Made by a program: the position numbers and the translations under genes. A stretch of DNA of 44,260 nucleotides from Clostridia bacterium (GTDB lineage Bacteria > Bacillota > Clostridia > Oscillospirales > CAG-382): the NCBI GenBank assembly GCA_017436675.1, contig JAFSCS010000012.1, forward strand, positions 1-44,260, in the 5' to 3' direction. Below are positions 17,931-27,935 of this stretch, one piece after another. The notes under the pieces are model-generated. The model saw only the letters and a list, made by a program, of their open reading frames with translations. It was not told where the DNA came from and ran no database searches. Positions within the stretch are counted from its first letter, which is position 1, and each line of letters begins with the position of its first letter.

Positions 17931-19718
17931 ATGCTATTCGGAAAGCATATCAACCGATACTATATTCGCTATTTCCCTGCACTTTTATTTGGGCTTGTGG
18001 CGTTGGTTATGGTTGACTATATGCAGCTGAAGATTCCTGAATTCTACCGCATGGTAGTTAATGGAGTCACTTATGGAAACAATATTGTCGATGGGATAAG
18101 CGTTCCGTTTGATATGGACTTTTTGCTCGACAAGGTATGTCTTCCGATGATATTGGTTATTATCTGTCTCATTGTTGGACGTTTTCTTTGGAGGATCTGC
18201 TTCCGCGGTGCTGCGGTAAAGATGGAAACTCATCTTCGCGGTCGTATGTTCGACCATTGCAAGGATCTCTCTCAGCAATATTACCAAGTCAACAAGGTCG
18301 GAAACCTTATGACCTTATTCACAAACGATCTTGAAACGGTTCAAGATTGCTTTGGTTGGGGCGTTCTGATGTTTTGCGATGCAGTTTTTCTCGGTTTATT
18401 CGCGATCCTCAAGATGTATCGTATGGACCCTGTTTTGACGTTGTTCTCGACGATCCCGATGATCTTTTTGCTCGGTATCGGTGCGCTTCTCGACCATCAG
18501 CTTGAAAGCCGTTGGGACAAGCGTCAGGCGGCGTTTTCATCGCTTTCGGATTTCTCTCAAGAGACGTTTTCGGGAATTGCCGTTATCAAGGCTTTTGTTA
18601 AGGAAACCATTCAAGTATTATCGTTCAAAAAGCTCAACAAGACCAACGAGGACACGAACGTTTCTCACACGAAGCTTGCGACTCTTCTTATGATACTCGT
18701 TACGCTTTTCGTTGAATCCGTTATTTGCGTCATTCTCGGATATGGCGGTTATCTCGTTTACAAGGGACAATTTGACGCCGGACAGCTCGTTGAATTTATT
18801 GGATATTTTACCTCTATCGTTTGGCCTATTATGGCTGTTTCACAGCTTATTGAGATGCATTCACGCGGTAAGGCATCGCTAAAGCGTATTGGCGAGCTTT
18901 TAGAGGCGCAGCCTGACGTTAAGGATCGCGAGGGAGTTATTGAACCTGAGTCGCTTTCGGGAGAGATCGAGTTCAAGGGCTTGACGTTCCGCCATCCCGG
19001 TGCTGAATACGATGCTTTGACCGATCTTTCTTTCAAAATAAATGCAGGAGAGCACGTTGGTCTTATCGGTAAGACAGGTGCGGGTAAGACGACCGTCGTT
19101 GATCTTATTCTTCGTACATACAACGTGCCGGACGGAACGATCTTTATTGACGGATACGACGTGAACTCAATTCCGATAAAGACAGTCAGAAAATTTGCAT
19201 CCTACGTTCCGCAGGACAATTTCCTTTTCAGTGATACCATTGAAAACAACATTGCATTTGCTTGTGACAACAAGGATATTGAGTCTGTTGTCGAGGCTGC
19301 CAAGATGGCTGACATCCACGGCAACATTACCGAATTTGCCGACGGATACGAGACTATACTCGGTGAGCGCGGAGTTACCGTTTCGGGTGGTCAAAAGCAA
19401 CGTATCTCGATCGCACGTGCACTCTTGAAGGATGCGGGAATACTTATTCTTGACGACTCGGTTTCCGCCGTTGACGTTAAGACGGAAAAGATCATTCTCG
19501 AAAATCTTCGCAAGGTACGCGAAGGAAAGACGACCATACTTATTGCGCACCGTATTTCGACCATCGAATCGATGGACAAGATAATCTTCATTGATGACGG
19601 GCGCTTGGTTGACGTCGGAAGCCACGAGGAGCTTTATGAAAGATGCGATGAGTATCGCAACATGGTTGAGCTTCAAAAGCTCGACGACGAGGAAGCAGAG
19701 GTGAAGGCTGATGCGTGA
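17931..19718 (+). CDS. ABC exporter half-transporter, subunit with degenerate catalytic site
   Basis: 595 residues, ATG preceded by GAGGTGG. The N-terminal half (about 15-310) is a six-helix exporter domain; the C-terminal half is an ATPase. Walker A is GKTGAGKTT (380-388), signature VSGGQ (484-488), Walker B ILILDD (504-509) and switch His540. Asp509 stands where the catalytic Glu is normal, the hallmark of the non-hydrolysing site of heterodimeric exporters (TM287/288, BmrCD and LmrCD types). The gene overlaps the next by 8 bp, so the two proteins should form the dimer. Heterodimers of this class usually export drugs, lipids or peptides; nothing here identifies the substrate. Because the operon is next to the adhesin cluster but divergent, with its own promoter, a shared role is not implied. 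Confidence 0.95.
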   Translation: MLFGKHINRYYIRYFPALLFGLVALVMVDYMQLKIPEFYRMVVNGVTYGNNIVDGISVPFDMDFLLDKVCLPMILVIICLIVGRFLWRICFRGAAVKMETHLRGRMFDHCKDLSQQYYQVNKVGNLMTLFTNDLETVQDCFGWGVLMFCDAVFLGLFAILKMYRMDPVLTLFSTIPMIFLLGIGALLDHQLESRWDKRQAAFSSLSDFSQETFSGIAVIKAFVKETIQVLSFKKLNKTNEDTNVSHTKLATLLMILVTLFVESVICVILGYGGYLVYKGQFDAGQLVEFIGYFTSIVWPIMAVSQLIEMHSRGKASLKRIGELLEAQPDVKDREGVIEPESLSGEIEFKGLTFRHPGAEYDALTDLSFKINAGEHVGLIGKTGAGKTTVVDLILRTYNVPDGTIFIDGYDVNSIPIKTVRKFASYVPQDNFLFSDTIENNIAFACDNKDIESVVEAAKMADIHGNITEFADGYETILGERGVTVSGGQKQRISIARALLKDAGILILDDSVSAVDVKTEKIILENLRKVREGKTTILIAHRISTIESMDKIIFIDDGRLVDVGSHEELYERCDEYRNMVELQKLDDEEAEVKADA

Positions 19719-21606
19719 ATTTTTGCCTCTTATTATTGTTGGTGCTGTTTTGGGTGTTTTCTCGATCATACTCATTATGGCATTTATGAAGATCAAAAAC
19801 CAAAAGGAAGCTATCGGCTTCGACAGATTTATGGATGACGGCGAGATAACGAGGCGGTTGCTTCGTTATGCGAAGCCTTATTGGAAAAGCTTTCTTTTAG
19901 TTTTGTTTGTAATGCTGTTTTCTATCTCATATGATATAATCGCGCCGATATTGATGGGCGAGATCGTTAACATCATCAAAGCCGATTTTGAGTTGACGGA
20001 GCTTTATAAGCTCGTTGGTATTTATGCGAGCATTCTTATTGTTTCGCTCGTTTGCTCGTACGTTCAAGCAATTACTTTGCAGAAGACGGGACAAAAGATC
20101 ATATCTCAGATACGTGAGGATCTTTTCACCCACATACAGAGTCTCTCGCACAATCAACTCAACGGTATCCCCGTTGGTAAGCTTGTTACTCGCGTTACGA
20201 ACGACACGGGTGCTATCTCGATGATGTTTACCAATCTTATCGTGAACCTCGTTAAGAACTGCTTTATCATCGTCGGAGTTCTCGTTGCGATGCTTTGTCT
20301 CAACTATATGCTTACGCTTATGGTTTTGTGCTTCGTGCCGTTTATCGTTCTGTTTACCATTATTTTCCGCAAATTCTCACGTAAGGCTTACCGCAAGGTG
20401 AAGGATGGAACTACGTACATCAACACGTTCCTTTCGGAAAACCTTTCGGGTATGAAGATCATTCAAAGCTTCAACCGTGAGGAGCAAAAGAAGTATGAGT
20501 TCGACAAGAAAAATGAGGCGCTTGGCAAATCGAAGCAGGGCGAGATGCTCGTTTTCAGTATTTTCCGTCCGCTCGTTTATATGCTTTACGTTTCGAGCGT
20601 GCTTTGCCTTCTGTATCTTGCGGCGAGAAACTACATCAAGGATTTCTCGTTCCTCGGTCAAGTTATTACGAGCAATCTCGTTGTTACGTTCTACTCATAC
20701 ATAAACAAATTCTACAACCCGATACAAAACCTTGCAGAGCAATTTAACTGGCTCCAGTCGGCGTTTGCTTCGGCAGAAAAGATATTTACGATCTTCGATA
20801 TGGTGCCCGAGGTTGCTGATGCAGAGGATGCCGCCGAGCTTGAAAGCGTTGATGGTAACATTGAGTTCAAGGACGTTTGGTTCGCATACAAGCCCGACGA
20901 ATGGGTGCTCAAGGGTGTTTCGTTCACTGTTAAGGCAGGAGACACGATCGCGTTCGTTGGTTCGACGGGATCGGGTAAGACGACTATTCTTTCGCTTCTC
21001 TGCCGCAACTGGGATATTCAGAAGGGACAGATACTCGTTGACGGGCACGACATCAGAACGATCAAGAAATCGTCCTTACGCCGTCATTTCGGTCAGATGC
21101 TTCAAGACGTATTCTTGTTCTCGGGAACTATTCGCTCGAACATACTTTTGGGTGCTGAGGGGATAAGCGATGATGAGGTCATGGAGGCGTGCCGCTACGT
21201 TAATGCCGACCACTTTATCGACAAGCTTTCGCTCGGACTCGACGAGCCTGTTCGCGACAGAGGAAACAACTTCTCCGCCGGTCAAAGACAGCTTCTCTCT
21301 TTTGCACGTACTATCGTTCACAAGCCATCGGTTATGATTCTTGATGAGGCAACGGCAAACATTGACACAGAGACCGAGCTTCTTATTCAAGACTCGCTTG
21401 AAAAGATGATGAATATCGGAACGATGCTGATGGTTGCGCACAGGCTTTCGACTATTCAGCACGCTGACAAGATACTCGTTCTTTCTCACGGTGAGATAAT
21501 TGAACAAGGTAACCACGCTGAGCTTCTTGAGAAAAAAGGACACTATTACGGACTTTACCGTATGCAATTTGAAAAGGAAGCAAAGAAAAAAGAATTAAAG
21601 ATATAG
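19711..21606 (+). CDS. ABC exporter half-transporter, catalytically complete subunit
   Basis: 631 residues, starting inside the last codons of the previous gene (8-bp overlap, translational coupling likely). It has an extra hydrophobic N-terminal helix (residues 5-27) before the six-helix exporter domain (about 55-350). ATPase motifs: Walker A GSTGSGKTT (417-425), signature FSAGQ (521-525) in place of SGGQ, and Walker B VMILDE (541-546) with the catalytic Glu546. The altered signature would pair with the degenerate Walker B of the partner, leaving one active and one inactive ATP site, which is the expected pattern for a heterodimer. Substrate unknown. The bidirectional terminator after the gene ends the operon. 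Confidence 0.95.
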   Translation: MREFLPLIIVGAVLGVFSIILIMAFMKIKNQKEAIGFDRFMDDGEITRRLLRYAKPYWKSFLLVLFVMLFSISYDIIAPILMGEIVNIIKADFELTELYKLVGIYASILIVSLVCSYVQAITLQKTGQKIISQIREDLFTHIQSLSHNQLNGIPVGKLVTRVTNDTGAISMMFTNLIVNLVKNCFIIVGVLVAMLCLNYMLTLMVLCFVPFIVLFTIIFRKFSRKAYRKVKDGTTYINTFLSENLSGMKIIQSFNREEQKKYEFDKKNEALGKSKQGEMLVFSIFRPLVYMLYVSSVLCLLYLAARNYIKDFSFLGQVITSNLVVTFYSYINKFYNPIQNLAEQFNWLQSAFASAEKIFTIFDMVPEVADAEDAAELESVDGNIEFKDVWFAYKPDEWVLKGVSFTVKAGDTIAFVGSTGSGKTTILSLLCRNWDIQKGQILVDGHDIRTIKKSSLRRHFGQMLQDVFLFSGTIRSNILLGAEGISDDEVMEACRYVNADHFIDKLSLGLDEPVRDRGNNFSAGQRQLLSFARTIVHKPSVMILDEATANIDTETELLIQDSLEKMMNIGTMLMVAHRLSTIQHADKILVLSHGEIIEQGNHAELLEKKGHYYGLYRMQFEKEAKKKELKI

Positions 21607-21612
21607 AATAAA

Positions 21613-21650
21613 AAAACAGAGCTTGCTATAATTCGCAAGCTCTGTTTTGT
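21613..21650. terminator. Bidirectional terminator between convergent genes
   Basis: A 14-bp stem (21613-21626 with 21635-21648, loop of 8) with an A run on the left and a T run on the right. It serves the ABC operon from the left and the GH110-like gene (stop at 21652) from the right. Confidence 0.93.
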
Positions 21651-21651
21651 T

Positions 21652-23346
21652 TTATTCAAGATTACAATCGCGCAATATGATATTTTCTCTCGGGAAGATC
21701 TCGGGGTAGGCATTGGTCTTATTATAGGTATTGCCGTAGATCTGAAGGTTTTGGGTATTATTGGACTCTATTGAAGGAGCACCGAAGGAATCGAAGGTAC
21801 AATCATAGATCGACACGTTTTTATGCACCGGTGCTTTACTGTTTTCGACTCTCGGTGTGATGCTTATTGCGGCGCAATTATCGGAATAGCCGCAATTCAC
21901 GAAGTGGCAACGGCGGATGGTCACATCCTCTGCGGGCTGGCTTTCGAGATACTCCATTCCGAACGGCTGCATATGGATACCCGAGGAGGAATTATGGAAG
22001 GTACAATCCTCTATTACGACCTTACCTTTGGTTGCGACGAGGAATCCGCGGGGGCGGTTATTTCCCGTTACTACGTTATGGATGTGCGTTTCGCTGAGGA
22101 CGGCGGTTATATTATCGATAAAAAACTCAGTATCGACGGAATCGATGATTTCTCGGTCGAAGGTCAACACTCTATCGTTTTTGTCGGGACGTTCGGTGAT
22201 ATCGACGATGACGGCTCGCATTACCTCTTCATACGAGGTGACCTTTTGGAAGCTTACTGTATCGCCGACTCGCAAGAATTGTTTATGGTTACACTCCGTT
22301 CTTGCGGCAAGGACGTTCTTTCCGAGGCGCTCAGTAATTTTTGAATACATACCGTGGATATTCGTTCCGTCATCAAGCATATTTTCAAACACACAATTCT
22401 TTATTTCGAGCTTACCCATACAGCAGACGAAATGAGTTGCGTCTGCGCTGCACGAGACGACTCGCTTTGGGTCGTAGCCTTTTTCGCCCTCGCGGCGAAG
22501 TCTTATTCTTACACCGTCGAGCGTTGTGTCTTTCGAAAGCTGACCGACAACGACCATTGCGCCGCTATCGAAGAAATCGATATTTTGAAGCGTTACGTTC
22601 TCGCAATTCTCGAAGAATACACCGACACACGGTCTTCCGTCGTTAAGGAAGGTCATCACGTTACCGACACGAGGCATTTTTTTGTTCGGCATATAGACTC
22701 TTATTGTTTTTTCATCGAGGTTTTCTATCCAAAAGCTTCCTGTATATCCGTTGTCGGTGTAGTTTGCGATATCCTCCACCTTTTCGCGCTTCAACGCATA
22801 ATAACGTGCATTATATGCAGGTTCGCGCAGGACGGCATCATATTCAGTCAAGAGATGGTATGGGCTTTCGAAGGTATAGTATGGTGTATATGCATCGAGT
22901 CTTCCATTCTCGGTATGGATCGGGAAGGCTTCCCTATCTATTTCGCAATCGAACCATTTTTCATCATCGTTGGCGTTTACGATAAGTCCTTCGGTATGGA
23001 ACGGGCGTTCATAGGAGACGGTGAAGTTTTTCAAGGTGATATTTTTTGAACGTTCTATTGCAAACGGGCTGACAAGACCGTGGAAGATGAAATCGGAGCC
23101 TGAGCCGTCGATGGTGATATTTTCGGTATCGAACAAAGGAAACGCGATATTCTTCACCGTTATGCTGCCATATGGTGCGCAAAGTCTTTTTTCGGTATGC
23201 TTTTCATAAAAGTGATATTCGCCCTTATCGAAGCTTACTATACCGCCCTCTCGCTTTGCATCGTTCAATGCGGCTATCACGGCAGGGGTACAATCGCCAC
23301 CGTCGAAGAGATGAACATATTCGCTTATATTATATATTTTTTTCAT
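21652..23346 (-). CDS. GH110-like alpha-galactosidase, right-handed beta-helix, cytoplasmic
   Basis: 564 residues, ATG at 23346 with AAAGAGGT upstream. Repeated short strands with N-V/I-x-I-x-N/D-C-x-F patterns (for example 312-320 and near the C-terminus) indicate a parallel beta-helix. The segment with Asp302 (SADATHF) and Asp325-Asp326 (LDDGTNIHG) matches, in spacing and residues, the three catalytic carboxylates I recall for GH110 exo-alpha-1,3-galactosidases (D321, D344, D345 of the Pseudoalteromonas enzyme). Those enzymes remove terminal alpha-1,3-galactose from blood-group B and alpha-Gal type glycans. There is no signal peptide, so it probably acts on imported oligosaccharides. It is a single gene with its own promoter and terminator and no sugar transporter nearby. 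The family call is strong inference; the linkage is not proven. Confidence 0.82.
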   Translation of the reverse strand: MKKIYNISEYVHLFDGGDCTPAVIAALNDAKREGGIVSFDKGEYHFYEKHTEKRLCAPYGSITVKNIAFPLFDTENITIDGSGSDFIFHGLVSPFAIERSKNITLKNFTVSYERPFHTEGLIVNANDDEKWFDCEIDREAFPIHTENGRLDAYTPYYTFESPYHLLTEYDAVLREPAYNARYYALKREKVEDIANYTDNGYTGSFWIENLDEKTIRVYMPNKKMPRVGNVMTFLNDGRPCVGVFFENCENVTLQNIDFFDSGAMVVVGQLSKDTTLDGVRIRLRREGEKGYDPKRVVSCSADATHFVCCMGKLEIKNCVFENMLDDGTNIHGMYSKITERLGKNVLAARTECNHKQFLRVGDTVSFQKVTSYEEVMRAVIVDITERPDKNDRVLTFDREIIDSVDTEFFIDNITAVLSETHIHNVVTGNNRPRGFLVATKGKVVIEDCTFHNSSSGIHMQPFGMEYLESQPAEDVTIRRCHFVNCGYSDNCAAISITPRVENSKAPVHKNVSIYDCTFDSFGAPSIESNNTQNLQIYGNTYNKTNAYPEIFPRENIILRDCNLE

Positions 23347-23377
23347 ACTATACCTCTTTTAACGTTTTATTAATTGG

Positions 23378-23406
23378 ATTATATAATAATAAAAAAAGGA
23401 TGTCAA
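23378..23406 (-). promoter_or_regulatory. Promoter of the GH110-like gene
   Basis: Perfect TTGACA (23406-23401), a 17-bp spacer and TATAAT (23383-23378) on the minus strand, about 32 bp before the start codon at 23346. Confidence 0.88.
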
Positions 23407-23407
23407 G

Positions 23408-23443
23408 AAAAAAATGAAGCTTCACAAAATTCTGTGAAGCTTC
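23408..23443 (-). terminator. Terminator of the pflB-pflA-mscS operon
   Basis: An 11-bp stem (GAAGCTTCACA at 23416-23426 with 23433-23443, loop of 6) followed on the minus strand by a T-rich run. It lies 10 bp after the stop of the MscS-like gene and directly before the GH110 promoter. Confidence 0.9.
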
Positions 23444-23453
23444 TATTCTAATA

Positions 23454-24269
23454 TTATTTATTCTTAACGTGGACGTCGAGTTGGTTATAGGGGATCTCTA
23501 CACCATTTGCATCGAATTCAGCCTTGACTGTCTCGTTGAGGTCAAAGTTTACTGTCCAATAATCAGCGTTATTTACCCACGTTCTCAAGGTAAACTGCAA
23601 TGCGCTGTCGCCGTGTGTTACAAGGCCAACGAAGGGGATCGGGTCTTTAAGCACGAGGGGATGTGTAACTGCCGCCTTGATGAGAAGCTTCTTAACGAGC
23701 TCGATATCGCTATCATATGCAACGGAGAACGTGAAATCGACACGTCTGATATCCTTTGCGCTATAGTTTGTGATATTGCTGTTGGAGAGTGCTCCGTTGG
23801 GAACGGTGATCTTTTTGTTATCGGGTGTTGTCAAGGTGGTATAGAAGAATCCGATATCATCAACAGTTCCGCTTACGCCGTTTGCATCGATATAGTCGCC
23901 AATAACGAATGGTTTATTGATGAGGATAAGAATACTGCCTGCGATATTGCTGAGAGAGCCTTGGAGTGCCAAGCCGATCGCTACACCTGCTGAGCCGAGC
24001 ACGGTGATGAATGATGCGGCGGGGATACCGATGATACCTGCTGCAACGATCACTATCACCACGTAGCAAAGCACTTTCACGGTGTTGAGCAAAAATCTTT
24101 TCACTCCGACGTCAAGGTTTGAGATCTTGTTGGCTTTTTCCATTAATTTGATTACTAACTTTACAAGATAGATGCCTACGAACACTACGACTGCCGCCCA
24201 GATGAGCTTGAAGCCGAATGACATTGCGAGGTTATAGAGAAAGTTAGCGATGTCTTTTAAAACGTTCAT
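23454..24269 (-). CDS. Small-conductance mechanosensitive channel, MscS family
   Basis: 271 residues. Hydrophobic helices lie at about 18-42, 60-82 and 85-118; the third is the Gly/Ala-rich pore helix with ALQGSLSNIAGS typical of MscS. It is followed by the beta domain (FVIGDYI, GTVDDIGFFYTTL, VPNGALSNSNITNYS) and an alpha/beta C-terminal domain ending in PYNQLDVHV. The length is close to that of E. coli MscS. The channel would open under membrane tension and release solutes during hypo-osmotic shock. It starts 7 bp after the pflA stop, so it is probably the third gene of the pfl operon; the functional link to fermentation is unclear. AAAGG upstream is the likely ribosome site. Confidence 0.95.
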   Translation of the reverse strand: MNVLKDIANFLYNLAMSFGFKLIWAAVVVFVGIYLVKLVIKLMEKANKISNLDVGVKRFLLNTVKVLCYVVIVIVAAGIIGIPAASFITVLGSAGVAIGLALQGSLSNIAGSILILINKPFVIGDYIDANGVSGTVDDIGFFYTTLTTPDNKKITVPNGALSNSNITNYSAKDIRRVDFTFSVAYDSDIELVKKLLIKAAVTHPLVLKDPIPFVGLVTHGDSALQFTLRTWVNNADYWTVNFDLNETVKAEFDANGVEIPYNQLDVHVKNK

Positions 24270-24276
24270 TTTTTCA

Positions 24277-24987
24277 TTACCTTTCTAATTGTTTATTGAT
24301 GTGGGTCTGTAGGTTTGAAAGCTTTTCGCTTTCCATTGGTTTTGTTGTTAACAGTGGGTTTTTGATCGCGAGTCGTTCATATTTCTCAAATCCCATTGTA
24401 TGAAACGGGAGGAGCTTATATTTCTCGAGTGTAGTATAGCTTTTGGCGATATCGATATATTTATTCAACACGTCGACATTATCGTTGATGTTAGGAACTA
24501 TTACCGTTCGCAGCCAAAGGCGTTTTTTTATTTTCTCACAATGATCGAGAAAAGCCTTCACTCTTTCGAACGACCCGTTAGTATATTTTTTATAGCTTTC
24601 TTCGTCCCAAAATTTCAGGTCACAGATCACGAGATCTGCTCCTTCAATTGCTTTTTTTACGTCATCTGTCAGCTCGACACACCCCGAGGTATCAAGCGCA
24701 TAGCCGATCTCCTCTTTTTTCAGGTGCTGACTTATTTCATTGATCTCTTTGCTTTGAAGAAGCGGTTCTCCTCCGCTGAAGGTCACGCCTCCTCCGTTTT
24801 TGAAATACGGCTTATAACGAGCGATCTTTTTGGCAACTGTCTCGACCGATATATCATCGCCGCCCGATTCCCAAGTATCAGGATTATGGCAATAGACACA
24901 TCTTAGCGGACAGCCACGCAAAAACACACAATATCTCACTCCGTCGCCGTCAACTGCGGCAGCAGATTCAAAGGAATGTATTCTCAT
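24277..24987 (-). CDS. pflA: Pyruvate formate-lyase activating enzyme
   Basis: 236 residues. Radical SAM protein with the Cys26-x3-Cys30-x2-Cys33 iron-sulfur motif (GCPLRCVYCHNP), followed by GGVTFSGGEPLL and DTSG, all typical of PFL activases. It uses S-adenosylmethionine to create the glycyl radical on the lyase encoded just upstream. The ATG at 24987 overlaps the pflB stop codon by one base (TAATG), which implies translational coupling and fixes the start. The length is normal for the family. Confidence 0.97.
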   Translation of the reverse strand: MRIHSFESAAAVDGDGVRYCVFLRGCPLRCVYCHNPDTWESGGDDISVETVAKKIARYKPYFKNGGGVTFSGGEPLLQSKEINEISQHLKKEEIGYALDTSGCVELTDDVKKAIEGADLVICDLKFWDEESYKKYTNGSFERVKAFLDHCEKIKKRLWLRTVIVPNINDNVDVLNKYIDIAKSYTTLEKYKLLPFHTMGFEKYERLAIKNPLLTTKPMESEKLSNLQTHINKQLER

Positions 24988-27212
24988 TATACTTTTTCGT
25001 GGAAGGTGCGTTTGATCACTTCTTCCTGTTTATCTCTCGTGAGCTTATTGAAATTCACGGCATAGCCGCTGACTCTTATCGTTAAATTCGGATAGAGGTT
25101 CGGATCGTTCATTGCATCGATCAGCTTTTGGCGATTCAGGACGTTCACGTTGAGGTGGTGAGCATCTTGAGCAAAATAGCCATCGAGGACGGTCACAAGG
25201 TTTTCAATTCTGCTTTCATCGTCCTCGCCGAGTGCTTCGGGCACGATGGAGAACGTATTCGAGATACCGTCACGGCAGCAATCGTAATCAAGCTTTGCAA
25301 CGGAGTTGAGGCTTGCGAGTCCTCCCTCTTTATCTCTACCGTGCATTGGGTTCGCACCGGGTGCGAAGGGCTCACCCTTCTTTCTTCCGTCGGGAGTGCT
25401 TCCCGTCTTTTTACCGTATACGACGTTTGAGGTTATGGTGAGGATAGAAAGGGTGTGGACCGCGTTTCTATAGGTAGGTGTTTTGCAAAGCTCATTATAG
25501 AAATACTCTACGATCCATTGGGCGATCTCGTCTGCCCTGTCGTCATCGTTTCCGTATTTTGGGAACTCACCTTCTACGCTGAAGTCGGTCACAAGTCCGC
25601 GTTCGTCGAAAACGGGGGTGACTTTCGCATATTTTATTGCACTGAGGCTATCGGTGAGGACGGATAGTCCGCTTATTCCGAACGCCATCAAACGACCTAC
25701 CTTTGTGTCGTGGAGCGACATCATGAGACGTTCATATGCATATTTATCGTGCATATAGTGGATAACGTTCATAGTTTCAACATAGAGCTTCGCCATCCAA
25801 GAACAATATTTTTTGAACGTTTCGATGACATCATCATATTTGAGGACGTCATTTTTACAGGTCTCGCCAACAGGTCCGACCTGTTCTCCGTATATCTCGT
25901 CCTTACCGCCGTTGAGGGACATCAAAAGCACCTTCGGGAGATTACATCTTGCGCCGAAGAACTGCATTTGCTTTCCGACCTTCATTGCCGAAACGCAGCA
26001 AGCGATCGCGTAATCGTCGCCATAGCGGGGGCGCATTACGTCATCGTTTTCGTATTGTATCGAGTCAGTATCGATCGACACCTTTGCACAAAAATCCTTG
26101 AACGGCTTCGGAAGATCCTCGGACCAAAGCACTGTTATATTCGGTTCGGCGTTCGGACCGAGGTTATAGAGTGTTTGAAGCACACGGAAATCCGTTTTCG
26201 TTACGAGCGTTCTTCCGTCGAGCGACATACCGCCTTGCGACGAGGTCACCCACACGGGATCTCCCGCAAACAGCTCGTTATATTCGGGTGTTCTGAGATG
26301 ACGAACGAGCCGAAGCTTTATTACAAGATCGTCGATGATCTCTTGAGCTTCACTTTCCGTCAACGTACCTTCATTTATATCACGGGTAAAATAGATATCC
26401 AAGAAGGTGCTGATCCTTCCGATACTGTTTGCAGCACCGTTTTGCTCTTTAACTGCACCGAGATATCCGAAATAGAGCCATTGAACAGCTTCTTTGGCAT
26501 TAGTTGCGGGAAGCGAGATATCGTATCCGTACATTGAAGCCATCTCTTTGAGCTGATTCATAAATTCGATCTGCTTCGCAACGTCCTCGATAAGATGGAT
26601 ATTTTCTTCGCTCATTCCCTCATCACCGAGAGCGATTTTATCTTTTTTCTTTTCCTCGATAAGCTTATCCATACCGTAGAGAGCGATCCTGCGGTAGTCA
26701 CCGATTATTCTTCCTCTTGCATATGCATCGGGCAGTCCCGTCAAAAGTCCGACGTGACGTGCTTTACGCATAGTCGGGGTATAGACTCTGAAAACACCCG
26801 TGTTATGAGTAGTTCTATACTGAAACGCCTTATTTACCTCTTCTCCGAGCTCATAACCGTATGCTGCACACGATTGCTCTGCATTACGATAGCCTGCGAA
26901 GGGGTTAACGGCACGTTTCAAGGGCTTATCGGTTTGAAGTCCGACGATTATGTCCTCGGAGGTGACGTATCCTGCATCATATGCAAGAAGAGAGGATACT
27001 TTATCGGTATCGACATCCAAAACTCCGCCCTTCTCATTCTCTTGACGGAAGAGATCGCATACGACAGCGCTGACACGCTTCGTTCTTTCGGTCGCGTTCT
27101 CGAGGAAGGACGCGTCTCCGAGATAGGGGGTATAGTTATCGTTTATAAAATCACGAACGTTTATTTCATTTTTCCAAGTTTCACCAAGAAAATTTCTCCA
27201 AGCATTCATCAT
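24987..27212 (-). CDS. pflB: Formate C-acetyltransferase (pyruvate formate-lyase)
   Basis: 741 residues. Converts pyruvate and CoA to acetyl-CoA and formate in anaerobic fermentation. The adjacent catalytic cysteines are Cys405-Cys406 ([12 protein letters not shown]), and the radical glycine is Gly716 in RVSGYAVNF near the C-terminus; both are required and present. The length matches true PFL rather than glycerol or choline lyases, and the CC pair also argues for PFL. Two consecutive ATG codons (27212 and 27209) follow AAAGGATAAT; either may start. It is the first gene of an operon with its activase and an MscS-like channel. Confidence 0.97.
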   Translation of the reverse strand: MMNAWRNFLGETWKNEINVRDFINDNYTPYLGDASFLENATERTKRVSAVVCDLFRQENEKGGVLDVDTDKVSSLLAYDAGYVTSEDIIVGLQTDKPLKRAVNPFAGYRNAEQSCAAYGYELGEEVNKAFQYRTTHNTGVFRVYTPTMRKARHVGLLTGLPDAYARGRIIGDYRRIALYGMDKLIEEKKKDKIALGDEGMSEENIHLIEDVAKQIEFMNQLKEMASMYGYDISLPATNAKEAVQWLYFGYLGAVKEQNGAANSIGRISTFLDIYFTRDINEGTLTESEAQEIIDDLVIKLRLVRHLRTPEYNELFAGDPVWVTSSQGGMSLDGRTLVTKTDFRVLQTLYNLGPNAEPNITVLWSEDLPKPFKDFCAKVSIDTDSIQYENDDVMRPRYGDDYAIACCVSAMKVGKQMQFFGARCNLPKVLLMSLNGGKDEIYGEQVGPVGETCKNDVLKYDDVIETFKKYCSWMAKLYVETMNVIHYMHDKYAYERLMMSLHDTKVGRLMAFGISGLSVLTDSLSAIKYAKVTPVFDERGLVTDFSVEGEFPKYGNDDDRADEIAQWIVEYFYNELCKTPTYRNAVHTLSILTITSNVVYGKKTGSTPDGRKKGEPFAPGANPMHGRDKEGGLASLNSVAKLDYDCCRDGISNTFSIVPEALGEDDESRIENLVTVLDGYFAQDAHHLNVNVLNRQKLIDAMNDPNLYPNLTIRVSGYAVNFNKLTRDKQEEVIKRTFHEKV

Positions 27213-27242
27213 TATTATCCTTTACTGAGTTATCTATTATGG

Positions 27243-27271
27243 ATTATAACATTTTATTCAGATAAAATCAA
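27243..27271 (-). promoter_or_regulatory. Promoter of the pfl operon
   Basis: Minus strand TTGATT (27271-27266), 17-bp spacer, TATAAT (27248-27243), about 31 bp before the start codon. No obvious operator for a redox regulator was found. Confidence 0.78.
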
Positions 27272-27311
27272 CGACAATTATCAAATATTTACTACAATTT
27301 TTCATATGTTT

Positions 27312-27935
27312 TTATTTCATTTTTTTGGCTTTTTCCACATCTGCTTCGCTTATATGGGGGTCAGGCGTATATTTAGCCACTTCATATAGATCGAAAAGAA
27401 GTGCATTTTCATCGTTGGCGAGGTCATTTTTCACTCGTCTTGCGGTGTAGGAATGGCGATAATTATAACCGCTTTTGATACGTCTGACGATGAACATTGC
27501 AAAGAGGTAACGGATCTTTTTTTCGTTTGTATCCATATCACGCCAACGCATTGCTTTATCCCTCGAAGCGCGTTTTCCACGCGTTTCGTTCGGAAAGATG
27601 AAGCTTCTTTTATTACGTGCGCCGTAGTAGATATTTCTTCCTTTTATGCCGAGACGTCGTTTTATTTTTTCCTTTATTCTTTTTGTAAAATCGCTGAAGC
27701 GTTGCCACATTCGCTCGACGGCTTTTCTGATCTTTTCGCCGTACTCGTTTTTCATATACCTCGTCAGATTCCTCATTGTCAGAAAAACGAAAATTGCGGC
27801 AATGATCGCGAAAAATTGCTTCCAATACTTATTCTCGTCGGGAAGATTCAAATTAGTGTAGTACATCACTGCCGAAAGGAAGAGATAAACGATCGATCTT
27901 ATCAAATATTTGTAGTCTTTTATCGGTCTACTCAT
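27312..27935 (-). CDS. Small membrane protein with DUF4129-like C-terminus
   Basis: 207 residues. Two short hydrophobic stretches near the N-terminus (about 10-28 and 40-53) suggest a membrane hairpin, then a very basic linker. The C-terminal 70 residues (ALLFDLYEVAKYTPDPHISEADVEKAKKM) resemble the end of DUF4129, the helical domain often fused to transglutaminases in MoxR-DUF58 operons. The transglutaminase part is absent here. The start overlaps the DUF58 gene by 8 bp, so it is the third gene of the MoxR operon. It probably belongs to a membrane complex of unknown task with MoxR and DUF58. The domain call is based on the end motif and the context only. Confidence 0.75.
   Translation of the reverse strand: MSRPIKDYKYLIRSIVYLFLSAVMYYTNLNLPDENKYWKQFFAIIAAIFVFLTMRNLTRYMKNEYGEKIRKAVERMWQRFSDFTKRIKEKIKRRLGIKGRNIYYGARNKRSFIFPNETRGKRASRDKAMRWRDMDTNEKKIRYLFAMFIVRRIKSGYNYRHSYTARRVKNDLANDENALLFDLYEVAKYTPDPHISEADVEKAKKMK

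Noticed and set aside
23469..23993. 174-codon plus-strand frame opposite the MscS-like gene
   Set aside because: Shadow of a strongly recognised channel gene on the other strand.
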